64,000 nucleotides of DNA. Origin: Halopseudomonas yangmingensis (GTDB taxonomy: Bacteria; Pseudomonadota; Gammaproteobacteria; Pseudomonadales; Pseudomonadaceae). The translations under genes were made by a program, and so were the position numbers. The DNA is taken from the NCBI RefSeq assembly GCF_900114825.1, contig NZ_FOUI01000001.1, positions 62,001 through 126,000 on the forward strand, in the 5' to 3' direction. Positions 19,836 to 30,707 of the stretch are shown piece by piece (the first letter of the stretch is position 1; the number at the start of each line of letters is the position of its first letter). Under the pieces are notes generated by a model that did no database searches, was not told the DNA's origin, and worked only from the letters and a program-made list of their open reading frames with translations.

Positions 19836-20624
19836 GTGCACAGCATCAAGACGGATATGCGGGTCAGCTGGGATGGACCTGCCAGCCGTGAGCAGGCGTT
19901 GCAGTTGGCCGAGCGGCTTGGGCTGGCGCTGCTGGATGAGGCTGAAGCGGCGGCTGGTCTGCTGCTGGAGTGCACTGGGCAAGGCTTGCAACTGCGTGAC
20001 TGCAGCCCGGGGGCGCCGGGGGCGGTCAGGGTCGACTTTGTCGAGGGCGCGCTGGCGCATCGGCGTGTGCATGGCGGCGGCGCCGGGCAGATGGTGGCGC
20101 GCGCGGTTGGCGTGCGCGGGGCGCTGCGTCCGCGGGTGCTGGATGCCACCGCCGGACTCGGGCGGGATGCCTTTGTGCTGGCCGCACTGGGTTGCGAGGT
20201 GCTGATGATCGAGCGTCAGCCGGTGATTGCCGCGCTGCTGGCGGATGGCTTGCAGCGGGCGCTGGTGGCGGGTGGTGAGGTGGCGCAGATTGCCGCGCGC
20301 ATGCAGTTGATCGAAGGGGATGCGATCAGCCTGATGGCCGACTGGCAGGGGCCGGTGCCGCAGGTGATTCATCTGGATCCGATGTTTCCGCACCGCGACA
20401 AGTCGGCGCTGGTGAAAAAGGAAATGCGCCTGTTCCGGCCGTTGGCCGGCGATGACCCGGATGCGCCACAACTGCTGGCGGCGGCGCTGGCGCTGGCCAG
20501 TCACCGGGTGGTGGTGAAACGTCCGCGCAAGGCGCCGGCGATTGAAGGGCCGCCAGCCAGTGCAAGGCTGGACGGGCAGTCGAGTCGCTATGATATCTAT
20601 GGCAAGCGCAAGCTGGAGGCCTGA
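19836..20624 (+). CDS. rsmJ: 16S rRNA (guanine-1516-N2)-methyltransferase RsmJ
   Basis: SAM-dependent methyltransferase that modifies G1516 of 16S rRNA. It has 262 residues if the GTG at 19836 is used (GGAGG 10 bases upstream); an ATG at 19857 is an alternative. SAM motif I is [18 protein letters not shown]; the catalytic-type motif is [19 protein letters not shown]. It ends immediately next to the stop of the convergent protease gene. Motifs and the LDPMFPHR signature are specific for this family. Confidence 0.92.
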   Translation: MHSIKTDMRVSWDGPASREQALQLAERLGLALLDEAEAAAGLLLECTGQGLQLRDCSPGAPGAVRVDFVEGALAHRRVHGGGAGQMVARAVGVRGALRPRVLDATAGLGRDAFVLAALGCEVLMIERQPVIAALLADGLQRALVAGGEVAQIAARMQLIEGDAISLMADWQGPVPQVIHLDPMFPHRDKSALVKKEMRLFRPLAGDDPDAPQLLAAALALASHRVVVKRPRKAPAIEGPPASARLDGQSSRYDIYGKRKLEA

Positions 20625-21728
20625 TCAGCCCTGAAAGCTGGGGCGGATGCTGACCTCCGCCTCGAATTGCATCGGCTGACCATTGCGCAGAATATCCAGG
20701 GTGATGCGCTGACCGGGTTTGGCCCGGGCTACCTGGTTCATCGCCTGACGACCATTGCCGGCCGGCTGGCCGTCAATGCGCAGGATCACATCGCCGGGCA
20801 GCAGACCGGCCAGTCGTGCCGGACCATCGCGGTACAGCCCGGACACCACAATGCCCTCGGCACGCTCCAGCCCGAAGGACTCGGCCAGCTCCCGAGTCAG
20901 CGGTTGCACCTCGACCCCGAGCCAGCCACGAATGACCCGGCCATGCTCGATGATCGCCTGCATCACTTCCACCGCCAGCCGTGCCGGAATCGCGAAACCG
21001 ATGCCCTGTGAGCCGCCGGACTGGGAAAAGATCGCAGTATTGATGCCGATCAGTCGGCCACGCGCATCGATCAGCGCGCCGCCGGAGTTGCCCTGGTTGA
21101 TCGCTGCGTCGGTCTGGATGAAGTCCTCGTAGGTATTCAACCCCAGCTGGTTACGGCCGGTCGCGCTGATAATGCCGAGGGTCACGGTCTGACCGAGGCC
21201 GAAGGGGTTGCCGATAGCCATCACCACATCACCGGTGCGCTGGGCATTCTCCGGGCCAATGGTCACGCTGGGCAGGTTCGGCAAGTCGATTTTCAGTACC
21301 GCCAGATCGGTTTCCGGGTCGGTACCGATCAGTTGTGCCAGTGCTTCGCGACCATCCTTCAGCGCCACCAGAATATGCTCGGCACCGGCCACTACATGAT
21401 TGTTGGTCAGCAGGTAACCGTCAGCACTGAGGATGACCGCCGAGCCCAGGCTGGACTGCCGCCTCGCCGGCATGCCGGGTTGCTCGGCATAGTCGCGCAG
21501 TGTCGGGCTGGTATTGCTGCTGGTGTAGATATTGGCGACTGCGGGGGCCGCCCGTTGAACGGCCTGGCTGAAGGAGCTGGTCAGCGGGCTGTCATTGGAC
21601 AGAGCCAGCTCCGGTGTCTGGTCAAGCCCAACCCAGTCCGGACGCTGCTGGATGATCAACAGCGCCAGCAACAGGCCGCAGGCAACGGGCCAGCCCAGTG
21701 TGCGCAGTAGTGAAATCAGTAAGTGCAT
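20625..21728 (-). CDS. algW: Periplasmic trypsin-like protease, DegS/AlgW type
   Basis: Inner-membrane-anchored serine protease that in pseudomonads (AlgW) makes the first cut in the anti-sigma factor MucA, releasing the envelope-stress sigma factor AlgU. It has 367 residues from the ATG whose first base is 21728: one N-terminal TM (about 4-26), protease domain with His111 (TNNHVVAG), Asp141 (TDLAVLK) and Ser215 (QGNSGGALID), and a single PDZ domain from about 265. One PDZ plus a TM anchor fits DegS/AlgW and not DegP/MucD. A more distant in-frame start (21827) gives a less plausible N-terminus. Confidence 0.85.
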   Translation of the reverse strand: MHLLISLLRTLGWPVACGLLLALLIIQQRPDWVGLDQTPELALSNDSPLTSSFSQAVQRAAPAVANIYTSSNTSPTLRDYAEQPGMPARRQSSLGSAVILSADGYLLTNNHVVAGAEHILVALKDGREALAQLIGTDPETDLAVLKIDLPNLPSVTIGPENAQRTGDVVMAIGNPFGLGQTVTLGIISATGRNQLGLNTYEDFIQTDAAINQGNSGGALIDARGRLIGINTAIFSQSGGSQGIGFAIPARLAVEVMQAIIEHGRVIRGWLGVEVQPLTRELAESFGLERAEGIVVSGLYRDGPARLAGLLPGDVILRIDGQPAGNGRQAMNQVARAKPGQRITLDILRNGQPMQFEAEVSIRPSFQG

Positions 21729-21971
21729 GGCAGTGGCAATGCCTGAAGGTCGGCTTTTTTCGTGTGCCTGATTATAGGCCAGATGGGCAGTAGAAGGCAG
21801 TTTTGCTGCCGTCGTGCGCAATTGCATACGCTGCTCGTTAGTGCTTCTGGCAAATGACCATTACATGATTCCCAGTCACGCAACTCGTTGCTAGACTGCA
21901 CCGGTACAGTTCGGCAGCACTCGTGTGGGTGGTCTGCGGGGCCTGTGTCCAATCAACAGCGAGCAGTCAAC

Positions 21972-23096
21972 ATGAAAAGAATTCAAAAAAGCCTTCTGAC
22001 CGGTGTCATTGCTGCAGTTGCCCTTGGCGGTTCCTCCCTGGCTTCGGCCAGCGATACCATCCGTATTGCCCTGGCCGGCCCGGTTACCGGTCCGGTTGCC
22101 CAGTACGGTGACATGCAGTTCATCGGCGCGCAGATGGCCATCGAGCAGATCAATGCTGCCGGTGGCGTGAATGGCGCGAAACTGGAAGGCGTGGTGTTCG
22201 ACGATGCCTGTGATCCGAAGCAGGCGGTGGCGGTGGCCAACCGTATCGTCAACCAGGGTATCAACTACGTGGTTGGCCATCTGTGCTCCAGCTCCACCCA
22301 GCCGGCTTCCGATATCTATGAGGAAGAAGGCATTCTGATGATTACTGCCGCCTCCACCAGCCCGGACATTACCGCGCGCGGCTATGAACTGGTATTCCGC
22401 ACCATCGGTCTGGACAGCCTGCAGGGGCCGACTGCCGGCAAGTACATTGCCGAGCAGGTCAAACCGTCGAAGGTAGCAGTGATCCATGACAAACAGCAGT
22501 ACGGCGAGGGTATCGCCACCGCCGTGCGTGATGTACTGCGCGAGGCCGGTATCGAGGTGCCGGTATTCGAGGGTGTGACTGCCGGTGACAAGGACTTTTC
22601 GGCGTTGATTGCCAAGCTGCGCCAGGCCGGTGTGGATTTTGTCTACTACGGTGGTTACCACCCGGAACTCGGTCTGATCCTGCGGCAGTCCGCCGAGCAG
22701 GGGCTGCGGGTCGGTTTCATGGGCCCGGAAGGGGTTGGCAACAGCGATATCTCGGCGATTGCCGGTCAGGCCTCCGAAGGCCTGCTGGTGACCCTGCCCA
22801 AGGCGTTTGACGAGGATCCGGCCAACGCCCACCTGGTAGAGGCGTTCAAGGCGAAGAATCAGGACCCGTCCGGCCCCTTCGTATTCCCCGCCTACGCCGC
22901 TGTGCAGGTGATTGCCGATGGCATCAAGCTGGCTGACAGCACCGACACCGCCAAGGTCGCGGCTGCACTGCGCAGCAACAGCTTTGCCACGCCCACCGGT
23001 ACCCTGGAGTTCGACGACAAGGGCGACCTGAAGAACTTCAACTTCGTTGTCTACAAGTGGCACGCCGACGCCACCAAGACCGCACTGACCGAGTAA
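21972..23096 (+). CDS. braC: Branched-chain amino acid binding protein BraC/LivK
   Basis: Periplasmic solute-binding protein delivering Leu, Ile, Val (in Pseudomonas also Ala and Thr) to the Bra ABC transporter. It has 374 residues; a Sec signal peptide (MKRIQKSLL, hydrophobic core, cleavage near ASA-SDT, about residue 26) precedes the type I periplasmic fold with IRIALAGPVTGPVAQYGDMQ and the ligand-region ITAASTSPDIT. First gene of the braCDEFG cluster, divergent from algW. A conserved hairpin lies between it and the permease genes. Confidence 0.94.
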   Translation: MKRIQKSLLTGVIAAVALGGSSLASASDTIRIALAGPVTGPVAQYGDMQFIGAQMAIEQINAAGGVNGAKLEGVVFDDACDPKQAVAVANRIVNQGINYVVGHLCSSSTQPASDIYEEEGILMITAASTSPDITARGYELVFRTIGLDSLQGPTAGKYIAEQVKPSKVAVIHDKQQYGEGIATAVRDVLREAGIEVPVFEGVTAGDKDFSALIAKLRQAGVDFVYYGGYHPELGLILRQSAEQGLRVGFMGPEGVGNSDISAIAGQASEGLLVTLPKAFDEDPANAHLVEAFKAKNQDPSGPFVFPAYAAVQVIADGIKLADSTDTAKVAAALRSNSFATPTGTLEFDDKGDLKNFNFVVYKWHADATKTALTE

Positions 23097-23105
23097 AGCT
23101 GACCA

Positions 23106-23143
23106 GCAGACTGCCTGCCATCCACGGATGACGGGCGGTCTGC
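23106..23143 (+). terminator. Intercistronic hairpin between braC and braD
   Basis: Outer arms GCAGACTGCCTG and CGGGCGGTCTGC pair with two G-U wobbles, and inner CATCC/GGATG extends the stem, giving a long hairpin 9 bases after the braC stop without a U-tract. In binding-protein transporters such a hairpin commonly acts as a partial terminator or 3' stabiliser, so the binding protein is made in excess over the membrane subunits. That role here is inferred from structure and position. Confidence 0.6.
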
Positions 23144-23191
23144 GGCTGTGTGCCGGTTTCTCCGCCGTTTCCGCTCTCCAGGTGCAGCAGC

Positions 23192-24114
<923 letters not shown>

Positions 24115-24118
<4 letters not shown>

Positions 24119-25377
24119 TCGCCAACAATCTCAAGCCGGCATTGCTGTCCGCGGCGGTGGTGCTGGTGCTCACCGGGCTGCTGCTGGGCGTGCGCCTGAC
24201 CCCGGCCGGCACCGGTCTGACGGTGACCGGTGCCGAGCCGGATGTGCTGTGGAAGATCGCTGCGGCGGTGCTGTTTATCTTCCTCTTTAATCTGTTTCGC
24301 GGCCCGCTCGGGCGCCTGCGTGCGGCCATTCCGGGATTGCCGGCGATGCCGGCACGGCTGTCCTCGCTGACTGAGCAGCGCGCCGTGCAGCGGCTGTTCT
24401 GGTGTTTTCTGATTGCTGCGGCGCTGGTGTTTCCGTTCTTCAGTAACCGCGGCAATATCGATCTGGCGACCCTGGTGCTGATCTACGTGATGCTCGGGCT
24501 GGGCCTGAATATCGTGGTTGGCCTGGCCGGCTTGCTGGATCTGGGGTACGTCGGTTTTTATGCGGTGGGTGCCTACAGCTATGCGCTGCTGGCCATGTAT
24601 TTTGGCATGGGCTTCTGGGCCGGCCTGCTGGTGGCCGGTTTGCTCGGTGCGTTTTTCGGTTTCGTGCTGGGTTTTCCGGTGTTGCGCCTGCGCGGCGACT
24701 ATCTGGCCATCGTGACCCTGGGCTTTGGCGAGATCATCCGCATTCTGCTGAACAACATGACCTGGCTGACCAATGGCCCGAACGGCATTGGCGGCATTCC
24801 CAAGCCGACCCTGTTCGGCCTGGAGTTCAATCGGCGCGCCAGCGAGGGTATGCAGACCTTCCACGAGTTCTTCGGCATCGACTTCAATGCCAACCACCGG
24901 GTGATCTTTCTGTATTTGCTGGCCCTGCTGTTGGTACTGGTCACTCTGTTTGTGATCAACCGCTTGCTGCGCATGCCGATCGGCCGGGCCTGGGAGGCGC
25001 TGCGCGAGGACGAGATTGCCTGCCGCTCGCTGGGCATTAATCCGACCTCGGTGAAACTCAGCGCCTTTACCATCGGCTCGACCTTCGCCGGTTTTGCCGG
25101 CTGCTTCTTTGCCGCGCGCCAGGGCTTTATCAGCCCGGAATCTTTCACCTTTATCGAGTCGGCGATCATTCTGGCGATCGTGGTGCTGGGCGGCATGGGC
25201 TCGCAGCTCGGGGTGATTCTGGCGGCTATTGCCATGACCGTGTTGCCGGAGCTGGCGCGTGAGTTCAATGAATACCGCATGCTGCTGTTTGGCCTGATGA
25301 TGGTGCTGATGATGATCTGGCGACCCCAGGGGCTGCTGCCGATGAAGCGCCCGCATATGGAGCTGCGTACCTCATGA
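24115..25377 (+). CDS. braE: Branched-chain amino acid ABC transporter permease BraE/LivM
   Basis: Second membrane subunit of the transporter. It has 420 residues; the roughly 100-residue N-terminal extension with two extra hydrophobic stretches is typical of LivM. The conserved core includes [20 protein letters not shown] and the coupling loop [20 protein letters not shown]. Overlaps braD at its start and braF at its stop by four bases each, so translation is coupled along the operon. Confidence 0.94.
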
Positions 25378-26141
25378 GTCAGCCAATGCTGGAAGTATCC
25401 GATCTGAGTATGCGTTTTGGCGGCCTGCTGGCGGTCAACGGTGTTGGCCTGCAGGTCAATCAGGGGCAGATCGTCTCGATGATCGGCCCCAATGGTGCTG
25501 GCAAGACCACGGTGTTCAACTGCCTGACCGGTTTCTACAAGCCGAGCGCTGGGCGGATTGTCTTTCGCGGGGAGGAAATCCAGGGATTGCCGGGCTTCAA
25601 GGTGGCGCGCAAGGGCATGGTACGCACCTTCCAGCATGTGCGCCTGTTCAAGGAAATGACCCTGCTGGAAAATCTGCTGGTAGCCCAGCACCGTCACCTG
25701 AATACCAGCCTGCTGGCCGGCCTGTTCAAGACTCCGGGTTACCGGCGCAGTGAGCAGCAGGCACTGGAGCGCGCTGCCTACTGGCTGGAGCGGGTGGATC
25801 TGCTGGCGCTGGCCAACCGGCCGGCCAGCAGCCTGGCCTATGGTCAGCAGCGGCGGCTGGAAATTGCCCGCTGCATGGTCACCCAGCCGAGCCTGCTGAT
25901 GCTCGACGAACCTGCCGCTGGCCTGAATCCGCGGGAAACCGACGACCTCAAGGCGCTGATCAGCGAGTTGCGCGATGTGCACGGCATCACCGTACTGCTG
26001 ATCGAACATGACATGAAGCTGGTGATGAGCATTTCCGACCATATCGTGGTGATCAACCAGGGCTGTCCGCTGGCCGAGGGCACGCCGGACCAGGTGCGCA
26101 ACAATCCTGACGTGATCAAGGCCTATCTGGGCGAAACCTGA
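25374..26141 (+). CDS. braF: Branched-chain amino acid ABC transporter ATPase BraF/LivG
   Basis: Cytoplasmic ATP-hydrolysing subunit. It has 255 residues with Walker [10 protein letters not shown] (about 38-46), ABC signature [13 protein letters not shown] (LSGGQ variant typical of LivG), Walker [14 protein letters not shown] and the switch histidine in [11 protein letters not shown]. It is followed after 10 bases by braG. The two ATPases form a heterodimer on the BraD-BraE membrane pair. Confidence 0.95.
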   Translation: MSQPMLEVSDLSMRFGGLLAVNGVGLQVNQGQIVSMIGPNGAGKTTVFNCLTGFYKPSAGRIVFRGEEIQGLPGFKVARKGMVRTFQHVRLFKEMTLLENLLVAQHRHLNTSLLAGLFKTPGYRRSEQQALERAAYWLERVDLLALANRPASSLAYGQQRRLEIARCMVTQPSLLMLDEPAAGLNPRETDDLKALISELRDVHGITVLLIEHDMKLVMSISDHIVVINQGCPLAEGTPDQVRNNPDVIKAYLGET

Positions 26142-26151
26142 GGAGCCGGGC

Positions 26152-26853
26152 ATGCTGCAACTGCAAGGGGTATCGACCCATTACGGCAAGATCCAGGCCC
26201 TGCACGAGGTCAGTCTGGAAGTGGGACAGGGTGAGATTGTCACCCTGATTGGCGCCAATGGCGCCGGCAAGACCAGTCTGCTGATGACCCTGTGTGGCGA
26301 TCCGCGCGCCAGCGCCGGCAGCATCCGCTTCGAGAATGAGGAACTGACCGGTCTGCCGACCAGCGAAATCATGCGCAAGGGCATTGCTGTGGTGCCCGAG
26401 GGGCGCCGGGTATTCGCGCGGCTGACGGTTGAAGAAAATCTGGCAATGGGCGCTTTTTTTACCGAGCGTGCGGCGATTGCCGGTCAGCTTGAACATGTAC
26501 TGGCCCTCTTTCCGCGCCTGCGCGAACGTTTCCAGCAGCGTGCCGGCACCATGTCCGGCGGCGAGCAGCAGATGCTGGCGATTGGCCGGGCGCTGATGAG
26601 CAGGCCGCGCCTGTTGCTGCTCGACGAGCCGTCACTGGGGCTGGCACCTATCATCATCCAGCAGATCTTCGAGATCATCGAACAGCTGCGCGAGGAAGGG
26701 GTGACGGTGTTTCTGGTCGAGCAGAATGCCAACCAGGCACTCAAACTGGCAGATCGCGGCTATGTTATGGAACACGGGCATATCGTCATGCAGGACAGCG
26801 GCGCGGCGCTGTTGGCCAATCCGCAGGTGCGCAGCGCCTATCTGGGCGGGTGA
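26152..26853 (+). CDS. braG: Branched-chain amino acid ABC transporter ATPase BraG/LivF
   Basis: Second ATPase subunit, 233 residues. Walker A GANGAGKTS, signature MSGGEQQMLAIGRAL, Walker B LLLLDEPSLGLAP and switch LVEQNANQAL, all in the LivF form. A conserved GIAVVPEGRRVFARLTVEENL stretch separates LivF from LivG. It ends the bra operon; the next gene starts 118 bases later, with no clear intrinsic terminator between them. Confidence 0.95.
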   Translation: MLQLQGVSTHYGKIQALHEVSLEVGQGEIVTLIGANGAGKTSLLMTLCGDPRASAGSIRFENEELTGLPTSEIMRKGIAVVPEGRRVFARLTVEENLAMGAFFTERAAIAGQLEHVLALFPRLRERFQQRAGTMSGGEQQMLAIGRALMSRPRLLLLDEPSLGLAPIIIQQIFEIIEQLREEGVTVFLVEQNANQALKLADRGYVMEHGHIVMQDSGAALLANPQVRSAYLGG

Positions 26854-26971
26854 TGGCCGATGGCTGGCGGTTGGCAAAGCCGCGCAAGCGGCGCAGAATA
26901 GGCCGCGCAGTGCCTGTTGCGGCTGCATTGCACCCAATTTTCAAGACCATGGAATGCCGACTCTTACTGCC

Positions 26972-27529
26972 ATGAAAATCAAAACAACACTGACACTCTG
27001 CATCTTAGCCCTGGGCCTGGCGGCCTGTTCATCCAAACAAGCGCCGCAAACTGCCGCCGTCGAGCTGCCGGTGACGCCGCCCTGGGCTGACCAGCGCATG
27101 GAGCGTTTTGCCGAGCTGGCGGCACGTGAAGGTTTCGAGCTGGAGCGTGAGGGCGAGCAGATTCGCCTGATCATTCCGGTGGATGGCAACTTCCACCCCA
27201 AGCGTACCCTGCTGTTGCCCTCCGGACTGGTGCCGCTGAGCAAGGTGGCGCAGACCCTGCGCGATGACCATGACACCCAGCTGGCGGTGGTTGGCCACAG
27301 CGACAGCGTCGGTGATGACGCGCTGAACAAGCAGCTGAGCATGGAACGCGCCCAGGCCGTGGCCAGTGTGCTGATGCTTGGTGGTGTCAGTGGCAAGCGT
27401 TTGCAGCTGGGCAGCATGGGCGAGAATCAGCCGCGTGCCGACAACAGTACCGATACCGGACGTTCGCTGAATCGCCGTGTGGAAATCGTGCTGATGCCCT
27501 ATCCGACCCGTTTGGCACTGGCTGACTGA
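26972..27529 (+). CDS. OmpA-domain lipoprotein
   Basis: Probable outer-membrane lipoprotein of 185 residues that anchors to peptidoglycan. The N-terminus MKIKTTLTL plus hydrophobic core ends in a lipobox LAAC, placing the lipidated cysteine at residue 19. The C-terminal half is an OmpA/MotB domain: VVGHSDSVGDDALNKQLSMERA and RSLNRRVEIVLMP, with the Asp and Arg residues that contact diaminopimelate. I took the ATG at 26972; an ATG at 26954 is possible but would lengthen the n-region. Its stop overlaps the start of the next gene. Confidence 0.85.
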   Translation: MKIKTTLTLCILALGLAACSSKQAPQTAAVELPVTPPWADQRMERFAELAAREGFELEREGEQIRLIIPVDGNFHPKRTLLLPSGLVPLSKVAQTLRDDHDTQLAVVGHSDSVGDDALNKQLSMERAQAVASVLMLGGVSGKRLQLGSMGENQPRADNSTDTGRSLNRRVEIVLMPYPTRLALAD

Positions 27530-27846
27530 TGCCCGCCAGTGTTGACCGCGAGGATCGCCGCGCGGCGATCCTCGGTGCCACCGCGCGTATCGAATGGAAC
27601 AGCCTGGCCCCGCATTTTGCCCGTGGCGAGCTACTTGTAGTCGATCCGCTGCTGGACCTGGTCGATGTCGCCGAGGCGCTGACCCTGGATGACAGCGCCG
27701 CCGTCAGCGGCTGGCTGCAGGCTGGCCAGCTGGCAGCGGCCAGTGACAGCCAGGCGGCAGACTGGCACCAGCGCGACCCGGATTGCCTGTGGGCGGTGGT
27801 GATCCGCCCCTGGGTGCTGGTGCAGGAACGCGTCCAGCGTCACTGA
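27529..27846 (+). CDS. DUF2288 family protein
   Basis: A 105-residue cytoplasmic protein of unknown function. The features I recognise as DUF2288 are ARIEWNSLAPHFARGELLVV near the N-terminus, the central VDVAEALTLDD and the C-terminal LWAVVIRPWVLVQERV. No catalytic motif is evident. The ATG overlaps the stop of the OmpA-type lipoprotein gene, so the two are translationally coupled. Converges on the P-type ATPase gene with a 2-base gap. Confidence 0.8.
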   Translation: MPASVDREDRRAAILGATARIEWNSLAPHFARGELLVVDPLLDLVDVAEALTLDDSAAVSGWLQAGQLAAASDSQAADWHQRDPDCLWAVVIRPWVLVQERVQRH

Positions 27847-27848
27847 CC

Positions 27849-30545
27849 TCAGGCCGCGCTGGCGCGGCCCATCACCTTCTTCTCCAGTTCCAGCACCAGC
27901 AGCACGCCCACCCCGGCCAGTACCGGTATCACCAGCAGCAGCGCCGGCAGCGATGCGGTGTCGAACAGCGCCTGCATGGCTGCTGTGTAGGTCATCAGCC
28001 ACTGCAGCAGGCAGACCAGCCCCACCACTATCCACACCGCCGGCGTACCCAGGGTGCCACGCAGGGTCAGCGAGGCGCTGTCCAGGTAGCGCACGGCAAA
28101 CAGATAGAACACTTCCATGGCCACCAGGGTATTGACCGCCAGCGAGCGGGCTTCCGCTTCGCTGTAGCCGGCCCCCAGCGCCCACTGGAAACTGGCAAAG
28201 ATACCGCCGAGGAACAGCAGTGACACCAGCAGGATGCGCCACACCAGAAAGCTGTCGAGCATTGGCTGTTTCAGCGGCCGTGGCGGCTTGCGCATGGCGC
28301 CTGCCTCGGTCGGCTCGAAGGCCAGCCCCATCGCCAGCACCACCGAACTGACCAGGTTGATCCAGAGAATCTGCAAGGCAGTGATCGGCAGTGTCAGGCC
28401 GATCAGCAGGGCGACCACCAGGCTGGCAGCCTCGCCGCCATTGATCGGTAACAGGAAGCTCACGGCCTTTTTCAGGTTGGTGTAGACGGTGCGCCCCTCG
28501 CGCACGGCGGCGGCCAGGCTGGCGAAGTTGTCGTCCAGCAGCACCACATCCGAGGCCTCGCGGGCGGCCGCCGAACCCTTGCGACCCATGGCGATGCCGA
28601 CATCGGCGCGTTTCAGTGCCGGGGCGTCGTTGACGCCGTCGCCGGTCATCGCCACCACCCCGTGTTCGGCCTGCAGCGCCTGCACCAGCCGCAGCTTGTG
28701 TTCGGGGCTGGTGCGGGCAAATACGTCGACGCGAGTCGCCAGCTCGCGCAGGGCCTGATCGTCGAGTTGGTCGATATCGGCACCGGTGGCCACCTCGGTA
28801 CTGTTGTGCAGGCCGAGCATGGCGGCGATGGCGCGGGCGGTCAGGCCATGGTCGCCGGTGATCATCTTGACCCGGATCCCGGCCTGATGACATTCGGCAA
28901 TCGCCTCGCGGGCCTCCTGGCGTGGCGGATCCAGCAGCCCGACAATGCCGATCAGTTGCAGCTCGCCATCCACGGCATCGACATGCAGCTCGCGGCAGTC
29001 CGCGGCCAGCGGTTTGCGTGCCAGCGCCAGTACCCGCAGGCCCTGGCTGGCCAGTTGTTCGATCTGTTGCTGCCACCAGTCCTGGTCCAGCGGTTGCGCA
29101 GTGGCCTCGGCATCCAGCGCGCTGCTGCAGAGTGCCAGTACCCGTTCCGGGGCACCCTTGAGCAGCAGCATGGCATGCCCGTGGTGGTCATGGTTGAGGG
29201 TGGCCATCCAGCGCAGGTCGGCATCGAAGGGGATCTCATCGCTGCGCGGCCAGGCGGCCTTGAGGGTGGCGGGGTCGGCGTCGGCCTTGCTCGCCAGGGC
29301 CAGCAGGGCACCCTCCATCGGATCGCCAATCACCCGTAGCTGGCCATCCTGCTGGCGCAGCTCGGCGTCGTTGCACAGCAGGCTGGCCAAGGCCAGTTGT
29401 TCCAGCAGGGCCGCTGGCGGGGTTTCGCCGTTGTCGCCGATGCGACCGGACGAGTGATAGCCTTCGCCGCTGACCGGCCAGGCGCGGTCGCCGATGACCA
29501 GTTGGGTCACCACCATTTCGTTGCGGGTCAGGGTGCCGGTCTTGTCGGAACAGATCACCGAGACTGCGCCCAGGGTTTCGATCACCGGCATGCGTCGAAC
29601 CACCGCGTGGCGGCTGGCCATGCGCCGCACGCCGATCGCCAGGGTGATGGTCAGGATCGCCGGCAGGCCTTCGGGGATGGCCGATACTGTGAGTGCCACT
29701 ACCGCCATGAACAGTTCCACCGGTGGCCGTTCGCTGAACAGCCAGCCACTCAGGAAGACCAGGGCGCCGGCCAGCACTATCACCAGCGACAGGTACTTGG
29801 CAAAGCGGTTCATCTGTTCCAGCAGCGGCGTCTGCAGTACGGTGACGCTGTCCAGCAGGCCGGAGATGCGGCCGATTTCGCTGGATTCACCGGTGGCTAC
29901 CACTATGCCTCGGGCGGTACCGGCATTCACCAGGGTGCCGGAGTAGGCCATGCACAGGCGGTCGGCCAGCGCTGTTTGCGTATCGAGGGCGTCGGAGCGT
30001 TTGTCGACCGGGACTGATTCGCCGGTCAGCAGGGCTTCGTCGACCTTGAGCCCGTGCACCTGTTCCAGGCGGATGTCGGCGGCGACCCGGTCGCCGGCTT
30101 CCAGCAGCAGGATGTCGCCGGGTACCAGGTCGGCGGCGTCGATGCGCTGGCGTTCGCCGTTGCGCAGTACCAGCGCCTGGGGTGCCAGCATGTGGCGGAT
30201 GGCCGCCAGTGCCTGTTCGGCGCGGCCTTCCTGAATAAACCCGACAATCCCCTGCAGAAGTACCACGGCGAGGATCACCGAGGTGTCCAGCCAGTGGCCG
30301 AGCAGGGCGGTGACGCTGGCCGCCACCAGCAGGACATAGATGAGTACATGGTTGAACTGGCTGAGCAGGCGCAGCCACAGCGGGCGCGGCTTGACGCCGG
30401 GCAGTTGGTTGGCACCCCAGCGCTGCCGGCGGTGGACGACTTCAGTGTCCTCCAGGCCCTGGTCGGGTACCTCCAGCTGCTGGCGCACCTGTTCGCTGCT
30501 CAGGCTGTGCCAGGTGTTGCCATGGGCCTCGGTGTTGTCCTGCAT
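27849..30545 (-). CDS. P2-type cation-transporting ATPase
   Basis: Integral-membrane ion pump of 898 residues. N-terminal cation-ATPase domain ([12 protein letters not shown]), actuator motif TGES (174-177), membrane motif PEGLP (291-295), phosphorylated Asp334 in SDKTGTLT, and the hinge GDGVNDAP. About ten TM segments are visible, with a C-terminal cation-ATPase module. PEGL rather than CPC points to the P2 (calcium/sodium/magnesium-like) class, not a heavy-metal pump. The transported ion cannot be decided from sequence alone. Confidence 0.88.
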   Translation of the reverse strand: MQDNTEAHGNTWHSLSSEQVRQQLEVPDQGLEDTEVVHRRQRWGANQLPGVKPRPLWLRLLSQFNHVLIYVLLVAASVTALLGHWLDTSVILAVVLLQGIVGFIQEGRAEQALAAIRHMLAPQALVLRNGERQRIDAADLVPGDILLLEAGDRVAADIRLEQVHGLKVDEALLTGESVPVDKRSDALDTQTALADRLCMAYSGTLVNAGTARGIVVATGESSEIGRISGLLDSVTVLQTPLLEQMNRFAKYLSLVIVLAGALVFLSGWLFSERPPVELFMAVVALTVSAIPEGLPAILTITLAIGVRRMASRHAVVRRMPVIETLGAVSVICSDKTGTLTRNEMVVTQLVIGDRAWPVSGEGYHSSGRIGDNGETPPAALLEQLALASLLCNDAELRQQDGQLRVIGDPMEGALLALASKADADPATLKAAWPRSDEIPFDADLRWMATLNHDHHGHAMLLLKGAPERVLALCSSALDAEATAQPLDQDWWQQQIEQLASQGLRVLALARKPLAADCRELHVDAVDGELQLIGIVGLLDPPRQEAREAIAECHQAGIRVKMITGDHGLTARAIAAMLGLHNSTEVATGADIDQLDDQALRELATRVDVFARTSPEHKLRLVQALQAEHGVVAMTGDGVNDAPALKRADVGIAMGRKGSAAAREASDVVLLDDNFASLAAAVREGRTVYTNLKKAVSFLLPINGGEAASLVVALLIGLTLPITALQILWINLVSSVVLAMGLAFEPTEAGAMRKPPRPLKQPMLDSFLVWRILLVSLLFLGGIFASFQWALGAGYSEAEARSLAVNTLVAMEVFYLFAVRYLDSASLTLRGTLGTPAVWIVVGLVCLLQWLMTYTAAMQALFDTASLPALLLVIPVLAGVGVLLVLELEKKVMGRASAA

Positions 30546-30707
30546 ACGCTGCTCCTGCCTGAAAGTCTATCCTCTACCAGCCTGCCGGCAGACGTCTTGG
30601 CCCGCCTTGGCTTGGATCAAGTAATAGCCAAACAGCTGTGCGCCGGCAAGGCAAGCGCTATCGGTTGCAGGGTGTTGCGCCGCCCGAGACTGGTCGGGCG
30701 GGTGGCT

